DNA of 64,000 nucleotides. It comes from Argyresthia goedartella. Taxonomy: Eukaryota; Arthropoda; Insecta; Lepidoptera; Argyresthiidae. A program made the position numbers and the translations under genes. Position 1 is the first letter of the stretch. Each line of letters opens with the position of its first letter. The stretch lies in the NCBI GenBank assembly GCA_949825045.1, contig OX463829.1:19934715-19998714 (forward strand), given 5' to 3'. Below are positions 55,516 to 64,000 of the stretch, one piece after another. The notes under the pieces are model-generated. The model ran no database searches. It saw only the letters and a program-made list of their open reading frames with translations, and had not been told where the DNA came from.

Positions 55516-55634
55516 TCGAAAGTATAGAGACGCTTTTTCAAACATAAAACGTGTCGCAACATGATGACATGGGGGAGCGGGGGGCGTGGCGAGATTGCAC
55601 ACCGCGACAGAAGTGACACTGCAAAAGTACAAAC

Positions 55635-55676
55635 AGGTAGGTACAAACAATACAAAAGTATTGTATGTACCTACCT
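55635..55676. repeat. 19-bp inverted repeat
   Basis: AGGTAGGTACAAACAATAC against GTATTGTATGTACCTACCT with a 4-base loop and one mismatch. Confidence 0.9.
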
Positions 55677-55974
55677 AAAAGTGATTGTGGTCGAAACGGC
55701 CGGAGCTATATTTTACCCGACTAAAGCGAAGCGAAAATGAGAAGGGTTGTGTTAGACCTGTATGTATGTATGACCGTAGATACAATTGAACATCAGAGAA
55801 TGGTGGCAATAAATGGTCGTGCTAGTGCTAGTGCGTGCCAACCTAACCTAACATAACCACCGATGATAATATGCTCAGATTTTGGTGGAATCGGACCCCG
55901 GTCAATTGGATGAAAAACCCCACCCCAAAATAAACTCAGATGAATAAAAAAAATATAATGCACGGATAGAATTC

Positions 55975-56525
55975 AATAGAATTCAAAAGGCAGAAATCAA
56001 CGGCGTTAAATCTGATGGATCGGGTGTAAAAATTCGCGTTCCACAAGGTTTCATATTTGGCCCTTTCTTATTACTGGTATATATAAACAATCGGCCTTTC
56101 ATGGTGGAGAAATCGACTGGCATAGTGTTGTTTGCTGATGATACTTTAATGGTCTTCAAAATTGAAAGACAAAAAGAAGATTTTGATGATGTTAATGGCG
56201 TATGGTCTTTAACCTTGAATTGGTTCACGGTTAATAATGTATTGTTAAACGCTGGTAAAACCAAGTGTATCAAATTCTAACTTCCAAATGTCAGGCAAGT
56301 TGAGACAAGTTTAGTGTTAGACAGCAATACGTTAGAATTAGTAAATAATGCGAAGTTCCTTGGAATAACCATTGATAGCAAAAATGCACTGGGGACCTCA
56401 CAAAGATAAATTAGCTAGTAAATTAAGTTCTGCGGCTTACACTGTTAGGAACATCAAACAAAACACGGATGTGGCTACATCTAGGCTAGTATATTTTAGT
56501 TACTTTCATAGTGTCATGTCCTATG
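55975..56525 (+). pseudogene. CR1/Jockey-like LINE reverse-transcriptase fragment
   Basis: Same broad family as the 4.9-7.6 kb element. Reads IQKAEINGVKS, VPQGFIFGPFLLLVYIN, GIVLFADDTLMVFKIERQKE (catalytic FADDT at about 56129-56143), NWFTVNNVLLNAGKTKC, LPNVRQVETSLV and LVNNAKFLGITIDSK, then breaks off. One TAA at 56278 and a frameshift near 56385 are visible. Both ends are truncated. Confidence 0.8.
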
Positions 56526-57905
56526 CTTAGATTATACAAACACTAGATACCGCGTCAGTACTGAATGAATGACAGCGGTGAAAATAGGCCAACTTTAGCA
56601 GGCTAGTGTGCGTGTCGACATATTGGAATGCTCGCGACCTGTTAATCTGTGTGCGTGTCAAATGTTGCCACAAAAGCAATACTACCGGAAAAAATTGGGA
56701 AACTGTACTAGTTGGTGGATTACCTTCGATCATTTATTCTACAGTATAACCTAAATAAATAAACTTGGTAAATAAACTAAACTCATTTTAACCATATTAT
56801 GTTAGCTGAATTTCGATTAAGTATGCAACTATATATTTTTTATCTTCACAGATTTAACTTAAATATCTATCTTTCGTGTAGTTAATGGTATGGTATGACT
56901 AATTTGGTACTACATAATGTATAACATTCATAGGCACTACATAATGTATAATATTCTCAAGTAATAAACGAATTCATATAGCGACTGGTAAACAAATTAG
57001 ACTGGAAAGAAAATGACTGAGTATTTATTCAATCATTTTTAAATAGGTAGCGTCAAAAAAGACCCCGACTTACATGCGCAGGGTTTTTCAGGCCCATCTT
57101 TTAATTGGAAATGCAGTAAGAGATGTGAAATAAAACTTCAAAATAATAAAAATGGCTAGTCTTAAGATTAATTTCGAGCCTCGGCTAATGTCCGAAGTCA
57201 TGTTCGTTTGTGATAGCGGATGTCATCTTTAATCTGCTAGATTGCACATTAGCCGATGCGTTTCGGTTAATGTTGGACATTAGTTAGCTAATGTTAAAAA
57301 CGAAGTATTCGTGCGACTGCGGGGAACGGGGTGGGGTAATTTTATTCAGATGAGAAAGCTATTTCTAATATCAGGGCGAAACACTGCGATAGCTTAGGTG
57401 AAGAGTAAAGAAAAACTTTAATGAGACGAGTATAAGTATTTTTTGTTGTTCTTACATGTTCAACCTAAGCAGCCGCCCCGTCCGTCACTGCTAGTGTATT
57501 ATCTGTGGTCCGTCCGTCATCAACCAACCGTTTAACCAAGTCGCCAAGTTCCGTCAGAGAAGTGAGTGAACGAAACATTTAACGAGTTGTCTAAACGTTC
57601 CTAGGCAACACGGCATAATCAATATAAATACACTAAACTCTATTTTTTTATTCCGTAGAATTCTGACAGCTATCATTTTTTAACATATCAGAGATTACAA
57701 ACCTTTTTGGCCGGGCGCATTTTTTTATTTCAATACGAGTCTGATCATCTGAGTCTATACATTTTATTTGTTAGTAAATGTATCAATTTTATTAAGTGCG
57801 GCGCTCGTAATTAAAAGGGGATTTAAGACGAGTGATAATTACGTCCCTTTTCATCACAAACAGTAAAAAACTACAAGTAAAGAAAACATATATTTATTAA
57901 AATCT
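56526..57905. other. No gene; one dispersed repeat copy
   Basis: At 57370-57472 is a copy of the TGTTGTTCTTACATGTTC family (CAGGGCGAAACACTGCGATA to CTTACATGTTCAACCTAA). At 57180-57300, GCTAATGT words recur several times in both orientations (GTTAGCTAATGTT, CATTAGCCGA). Nothing else recognised. Confidence 0.5.
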
Positions 57906-58199
57906 CTAATCATCATTAATACTAATATTACTTTCTTCATCATCATCTTCATCATCGCTGACATGAATTATTAAAGAGTCTGCGATTGTATCAAGCAAAT
58001 TGTCAAGAGTGCACTTAGCAGAATAACAGAAACTTAACAAATTTATCAAGATAATAACTACAAATAGTAGCAAACACCGAGAACACATGAGCGCATTGGT
58101 GTATCTTTGCTGAAATCTACCAATATAATTTGTTCGCCATATACTTCGTAGCATAGAATCACGTTCCAAATGTTGAATAATTCTGCATCCATCTGACAA
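57906..58199 (-). CDS. Unrecognised 97-residue open frame
   Basis: Residues 42-60 are hydrophobic (CLLLFVVIILINLLSFCYSA), a possible membrane segment, and the C-terminus is acidic (HVSDDEDDDEESNISINDD). An AATAAA lies about 8 bases after the stop on minus, as at the 3' end of a transcribed gene. No domain was recognised; it may be the last part of a decayed transposon gene or a chance frame. Confidence 0.2.
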   Translation of the reverse strand: MSDGCRIIQHLERDSMLRSIWRTNYIGRFQQRYTNALMCSRCLLLFVVIILINLLSFCYSAKCTLDNLLDTIADSLIIHVSDDEDDDEESNISINDD

Positions 58200-58422
58200 A
58201 GCAGGTCTTTTGAGTGCACACTTTTAAATTATTCGCTGTAGGGCTGTGAAGTGTTAAGTGTAAAGTAGTGTCCAATGGAGCGCAACACTGACAGCTAAAC
58301 GTCGATAGCCACAGAACAAATATTACTGTCACGTCAACGGTAGTACCTTGTTTACGTTTGTATCAAGTATCGGGTTTTGATTTTGTGCTTATAATTGCGA
58401 TATAAAACCACAAAAAGTATTC

Positions 58423-58632
58423 GCTGATGACTGTGCGGGAACTTCAAACTGAGCTTCGAAGGAGAAATGCATCAGTAGCTAGAAAAAAGATCATCTGATA
58501 GAAAGGTAAACATGTTAAGAATTCGAGGTAATGTTTCGTATTTTCCTCAAATTGATGAAATTCATTTACAACAATATGGTTTCTGTTCAAGATTGGAGGC
58601 GTACGACCGAAACAAACACTTTGGAGGGTATT
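58423..58632 (+). pseudogene. SAP-domain protein fragment with intron, copy 1
   Basis: Exon-like part MTVRELQTELRRRNASVA with a following Arg/Lys stretch, a GTAAAC donor at about 58505, and after an AG at about 58592 the second part LEAYDRNKHFGG. The two parts together give the SAP fold pattern (V..L...L..R.A...G.K..L..RLE.Y.RN..F). A TGA within the first part and a TAA after GGY break it. SAP domains bind DNA. The same two-exon layout recurs at 61545-61855. Confidence 0.5.
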
Positions 58633-58639
58633 AATATTA

Positions 58640-60039
58640 AGACATTCCAGAAGACCATCCTGATGTGTAGTACCCTTAGATACATACCGAGATATCTGCC
58701 TTGATACACCACTTCATAACATAAGCAAATCTCATCAAATTATGATAAACATATTATAGTAAATCTATTTACCGCCTTTTTAATTACTTATCCCTAAATA
58801 ATCCCTTTCATTGAAATACAATGCACACAGCCGCGAATCAGTCGCGATGCATTACTTGCCTTTGAAGTTTTTTATTACACAAGGCACTTGCCCACGGTCT
58901 TCCTCTTGAGAAATTGGCAGTTTTGCGCCCTATTGTTTGTAGCGTCTCTGATGTTTAGTAGAAACTGGTTATTGAGCGTCAAGACCATCGATATAAATAC
59001 TAAGGATAGGCCTTCCCGTACTAAATTTCTTACCATTTTGAGGCTAAGAAAAATAGCGCCCCTGTCGGAATTCGTCGGAACCAAGACAGTACGAAAAATT
59101 GTAACGGCGTCACGGTCGGTCACGTTCCGATTTGTGGTGTATAGACACAATATTAGGAAAGTTGATCTACGGATAACTCTCAAATACCCGGTGACTTTTA
59201 ATCGGTGATTAGGAGTAGAAATAAAATATATCAAGCTAAAATTTTACTTAAGGGGCGAGGTCTCACGCAATTACCTCATGTTTAATTAATAAAAAGTTGA
59301 AACATAAATAAATAGGCATATTAATTTTTGTCTTTGCCGTTGAATTATGAAAGAGGATGTAAGCTCACAGATACAAACTAACTGACTGAAATAGGGAGGG
59401 GGGGGGAACCAAATGACATTACGAATAGTAATCTAATGACATTAAGAATAGTAATCTTGACATTACGAATAGAAAAATAACCAAATCGGATCGTTCTTCA
59501 AATATAGGAAGCGGGCAGTTTCACTGTGCGTCGCGCGTCGCTACAAAGTTACGTCAGTCGAATGGTTGATTTTCGTTTGAGGATTTTTTCGAGAACAATA
59601 TTTTATAGATAATCAATTTAAAGCCAATAGTAATTGAAAATATAATACTTACTTGTGATACGACACTCCCTGTTTTTGTGTTTTGCGATTTGGGTATGAT
59701 TTACACCTTTTTACGTCGCAGGTCACCATTTTTGACTGATTGCAAACAGTCCAATTTTCCCGATTTTGTACTGTTTTTGTAGCGACACTTTCAAGCGCTC
59801 CGTGCCCTGTCCCTACTATTCAAGTCTTTAGTCAAGACGTTGTTTAGACGTTGCTTTACAGCCAGCCACACATTACAACTGCACTTTACACTAATCAAAA
59901 TGAATAAAATAATAATTGTCCTCATAAAGAACCTTATGATATCTGAAATGTCAGAATTCTATGGAATAAAACATCAGAGTTTAAATACATATAAAAATAT
60001 TTGATGTTAAGTACACATTAAAAATTCTTTTTGTTTTAA
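58640..60039. other. No recognised gene
   Basis: A segment at 58875-59234 is open in opposite frames on both strands (106 and 119 residues) but shows no domain. Short ATTACGAATAG words repeat at 59410-59470, after a G run at 59397-59406. Nothing else seen. Confidence 0.4.
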
Positions 60040-60330
60040 GTATTTTTGTTGTTCTTACATGTTCAACATAATTCGCACCTAAGCTACCGGAATGTTTTGC
60101 TCTGATATAAGCTGCGCAGTCAGTAGTGAAAATATAGACTCTGAAAGTAATCAGCTGTTGTCGTGACGCCATCTTGTTTTACATTATTTAACCAACACGC
60201 CGGCTTTCGGTAAGGCAGGTAATAAAACGTTTTCGACGATGCTTTATTTAAATCAAAATGCTAGTGACTTGGTTAAAAGGTCGGTCTTCAATTAACGTCT
60301 AGGGTGTTAGTTAAGTGTCTGATTTAACCA
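60040..60330 (+). repeat. TGTTGTTCTTACATGTTC repeat family, long copy
   Basis: Same blocks as 7801-8045 in the same order, including CAGCTGTTGTCGTGACGCCA, CAACACGCCGGCTTTCGGTA and TTTTCGACGATGCTTTATTT, with an extra GCAGTCAGTAGTGAAAATAT segment. Confidence 0.85.
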
Positions 60331-60689
60331 ACTAACTGCGACATATATACTCTTCGTGGAGCGGCACGCGCGTATCATATCTTTTTTGGATGATTTTCTT
60401 AAAAATGATATATGAAAATACATTAATATTTAATATTAATGCACAATCAATTATAAATTCCGTAGCCCGAGGGTATAATAAAAACATTTTCAAACTAAAC
60501 AACAGAACGAAAGCAAAGCAAAGTATAATTTTAAAGCAAAACAAAATTTACAAAATTTTCATAGATATTTTCCACCCCTATTTTCGACATTAGAGGATCA
60601 TTTTCTAAGTACGCTGTAACATGTCCTGCTTTATTTGTAACCTACCATACTAACTTTCTACACCCATATTACCATAGGTGTTATTTCCA

Positions 60690-61330
60690 AAAATGGATGC
60701 CTTCACTACGCAAAATTTCATTTTTTTTTGCATTTAGGCTTTGTATACACAACTTTATCACCCTTTTCACCCTTTTGGGGGTGGAATTTTCAAAGACGCT
60801 GGGACACTACTCAGTTATATTCAATCTTCAGCCTTAACACAAAATTTGAAGATCCTAACTTCAAAACTGATGGACTTTTATTCAAACTTTCAACGCCCAT
60901 TTTACCCCCTTAGGGGTGAAACTTAAAAAAACGCTGAGACATTTATCCATTAATTTTTAAACGTCAGTCTAAACACAGAATTTGAAGATCCTAACTTCTA
61001 AGCTGACGGACTTCCATACAAATTTGCAACCCCAATTTTACTTCCTTCCTTAGGGGTAGAATAAAAAAAAACAAAATAAATAAAAAACAAGGGGTAGAAT
61101 ATAAACACAAAATTTGATGATCCTAACTTCAAAACAGACGGACTTTCATACAAACTTTAACCCCCCCTTTATTCCCCTTAGGGATAGAATTTTTGAAAAT
61201 CAGTACTCATTCCTTGTTTACATTATAAACGGCATCTCTACGCAAAATTTCAGCTTTTGAGGTTGCAGGTTTCGGGCTGGGTGGTGATGACTCAGTAAGT
61301 GAGTCAGGTCTTCTCTCTTTATACATAAAG
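60690..61330 (+). repeat. Degenerate tandem array, about 150-180 base unit
   Basis: Four diverged units each with an ACAAAATTTGAAGATCCTAA-like block, CAAAACTGACGGACTT.CA, CAAACTTTCAACCCC and CCCCTTAGGGGT.GAA. Unit starts near 60700, 60835, 60970 and 61105. It ends with a CAGTAAGTGAGTCAGG palindrome-like end at about 61290. Confidence 0.75.
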
Positions 61331-61544
61331 ATCATAGTTATTTAACATATATAGACACAGAGTTATTAAAAAAGAGTTTATTTAATTTGAGGTTTGACGA
61401 TTTATAATAATGGGGAAGAAAACGCTAAGCTTGCAGATGGCGTTGAATTCGTCAGACCCATAACAAACAATCTCTTGTTGGTTCGGTAGCTATTTCTTAC
61501 GATATTTTGTGAAATTGTGGTGTTTCTGTTTTTGCGATTAAAGT

Positions 61545-61860
61545 ATGGACAGTAAGTGGACTGTGAAGCAGTTAAAAGACGAGTTGGAAACCCGGGGAGG
61601 GACGTTAAAGGATCATTAAACGGACTTAGTCAGAAGGTAAATAATTGATGAATTATGCTAGTAGTCAAATAAACTCCTTTTGTATTTTGCATATTTCAAG
61701 TAAATTTTCAAGTTTTGAACATTGCCTTCTGTATTTAAAAACATGTAAACATAACTTATAAACAATATACCTATTTATTTTACAGGCTGGAGTCATTTGA
61801 CAGGAATCTTAACTTAAGAATACCTCAGAACCATGAAACTGATGACATAAAAATGATTTA
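61545..61860 (+). pseudogene. SAP-domain protein fragment with intron, copy 2
   Basis: Exon-like part from ATG at about 61545: MDSKWTVKQLKDELETRGGT, then LKDH, a TAA, and TDLVRR. A GTAAAT donor follows at about 61639 and, after TTTTACAG (61785), the reading resumes as LESFDRNLNLRIPQNHETDD. This is the SAP pattern with an intron at the same codon as copy 1 (before L.E...RN). The TAA makes it a pseudogene. Proteins that begin like this in insects can be of transposon origin; no more of it was found. Confidence 0.55.
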
Positions 61861-64000
61861 CCACTGTTGGAAAGCTATCGTGACCTAAATAGTAGCGCCA
61901 TGTCTCGAATTTGAGAAGGCCTTGAAATTTCGAATCTTAGTGGCATTTTTCCATAGCTTTCTCAGTCTAACATCTTTGGGAAAGTGGTGATTACCATTTT
62001 TATTACACCCTATTGCCACACAATGCGGCATTCTACTATAAAAGGATAGAAACGTAAACAACTTTTTGTATAGATTTTGACAGATCTCGTCGATTGTTAT
62101 GGGTCCGACGGGTCCGACCTAGCGCCTCTAGTGGTTAAGTATCGTCAGTTTTATTCCACATTAACTTTTATTGACAAATCAGTTACTGGAATAACCGATC
62201 TTATTGCGATTTGAGTGTCTAACATTTTAACGAAATGGTGTCGATTATGGGTGTTTGAAAAGGATTATCTTGCGCTTTAGGACTTTCTGCCATGAAACAT
62301 ATTTGTTCGTTTATAGATCCTTTGTGAATCCTATATAAATATATAACACAAGTTGTCCCGAAACTCAATTTCAAGCGGGCACCAGGTGAAAGCCCAGCCT
62401 ATAAAGGGTCTGGGTAAATATTTTAATATCAATGCCACTCGGTTTAAAAAATATTGGCTTATTTCAAACATTTCAAAAATCAACACCCTTATCACACCTT
62501 TAGTTACCGTGACAACAGACTTAGCAATTCTGCTATGATTTGTTTGCCAAAATGATTCTAAATAACCAAACTACAGATAGCAGTCACAAATTGAGCAGAA
62601 TATTTCGTCAGATTGGTAAAAAACACGTAGTTTGATTGTGTCGTGGTTTGAGAAAATATTGTAAGAAAACTTTGACTCATCATAACGAAAAACAAACATA
62701 ATGTTGCCCCGGCAAGTTTATTCAGAAATTGGCATATTTAGTAAGGGTTTTGAAAAGGTATAAAACATTAGTTATCTATCAAAAATAATAAAACAGTATG
62801 AGTAAAACTATCTCATCAATCAGTAGAAATTTAATGTAGGTGGCCTACATTAGGTACAAACTAATTATCGCAGGATATTCTTGTCCATCACCACATTGCA
62901 CGTGTCCTCTGAGTAGTGCTAATGAGCAACAATCCATTAACGAAACCGATCCTTTTCAGGTTCTCTTCTCAAAAGAGAATCTGACTAAGAGGTTGTTTAG
63001 AACCAAACGGGCCTATTTGCAGTTTCGTCACGATTAGTGTAAATCGGAACGCACCCTAAGTTTAATCACTTAGTCACTTGGACAAAATTATTTTATAACC
63101 TCATGAACTTGGATTTGTGCGGGAACATGATGTAATTCTTCCTTCGTTTATGAGCCGATAGCTGGATTAGGATCCCGCCATCTAACCACGAGTTTTTGTT
63201 TGCTGCAAGTCAGCCCGCGTATAGGCTGAAGAGTACTTGAACAATATTTCGGGACAAGCCAGAAGGTTTCCACTCCTCGTGTATTGAAGGGCTGAGCGCC
63301 GGCGAGTTGTTTGTCGTCGTTACTGGCGTGAAGTGTAGCGTGAGAATTGTCTGGGGGAAACAACCACGCGTAATGAGAATTAAGTGGAACAGTATGACGT
63401 GCTGCCGGCAAGGAGACGCAGAGAACCTCTGTGACGCAGAGAAGAGCTAAAACTTACTGAGATGCGCGCGTCCGGTATCTAGCTGGGAAGGAGGTCTTCA
63501 TCACAGCCGGACACACACCAGGTATCTTTAGTCAATAAGATTTTATATCGTCTCCTTTAGCGATCTTGCGCTGCCTTGAGAGTTCTGTAACAGAGGATAT
63601 CACACTTGACACTGGCATAATGAATGACCTACAAAGAAGTCGGTGCCAATAATTAAGAAACTCAGTATAAACAAAAGAAGCAACAAACAAATTGTTGTCC
63701 TCTGTTAGCGTTAGTTACACTACATCCGGACTTGATATTTGCACAGCGTACTACACAGAATTGTAACATTTCATAACATGCTGGATGTGTACACGTCTCA
63801 TGAATATGCCAACATGCATATTATCCATGGTGAATGCCACTGCTATGCCTCTGCCGCGGCAAGACTGTATCGTGAGAGGTATCCGAAGGCCAAGCGTTAC
63901 CCAGATCATCGCTCATACTCGTAGTTCCGGAGGAAGACCTCAAAGAGGTATCGAAGAAGTAATTTTAGGGGAATTTCTATGTATTTAGTTCGTATTATTG
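61861..64000. other. No recognised feature
   Basis: About 2.1 kb without a convincing gene. Around 62885-63055 the words TAGTGCTAATGAGCAACAA and CGGAACGCACCCTA resemble 50716-50741 and the GGGTGCGTTC ends of the 52805-53194 element, so a related small repeat probably lies here. Open frames at 63148-63411 and 63785-63988 have no recognised domain. Confidence 0.4.

Noticed and set aside
58875..59234. Long open frames on both strands (119 and 106 residues)
   Set aside because: Opposed frames without recognised motifs and with repeat-like surroundings; probably chance.

Overview
This window reads as AT-rich insect nuclear DNA, most likely from a moth or butterfly. The pointers are one split, mitochondrial-type metabolic gene, insect-type CCTAA/TTAGG telomeric repeats, tRNA-headed SINEs, and an unusually dense layer of dead transposons of kinds common in Lepidoptera (CR1/Jockey-like and RTE LINEs, BEL/Pao, piggyBac, hAT, Transib, small TIR and fold-back elements). 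Species cannot be told by eye.

The only conserved host gene I can assemble is methylmalonate-semialdehyde dehydrogenase (ALDH6A1) on the minus strand. Its ten coding exons run from 43125 down to 18082 (43125-43102, 42534-42398, 40935-40825, 38539-38433, 37135-37022, 36614-36448, 35018-34898, 29305-29156, 19106-18966, 18566-18082). All junctions are GT/AG, phases agree throughout, and the product is 518 residues with the catalytic Cys at residue 301 in exon 8. Introns 7 and 8 are swollen by transposons. Two exons (6 and 8) have partial copies of their 3' halves, donor side included, in the following intron; these look like dead pseudo-exons.

Layout: 1-4.8 kb, LINE remnants and an intact 403-residue ORF1-type gene (3220-4431, minus) flanked by inverted ~220 bp hairpin-rich repeats. 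4.9-7.6 kb, a 5'-truncated CR1/Jockey-like LINE on plus, broken by frameshifts. 7.6-18 kb, SINEs, fold-back repeats, a LINE 3' piece and much unrecognised AT-rich DNA. 18.1-43.1 kb, ALDH6A1. Its intron 8 holds a BEL/Pao retroelement (about 20.9-27.8 kb, minus) with a baculovirus-F-like env, plus an octanucleotide satellite. Its intron 7 holds a Transib (RAG1-related) relic with three LINE pieces in or near it. 43.5-50.7 kb, hAT and piggyBac elements. 51.3-52.7 kb, remnants of a Polinton/adintovirus-type packaging ATPase and major capsid protein, split by a 200 bp TIR element that carries telomeric repeats. 53.6-56.5 kb, RTE and CR1-like LINE pieces. 56.5-64 kb, small repeats and two SAP-domain fragments.

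The parts do not form a pathway: one housekeeping enzyme sits in a graveyard of selfish DNA. The points of interest are how these elements nested, what they carried, and the repeated partial exon copying in the one live gene. Family names are from recognised motifs and domain order, without database searches.
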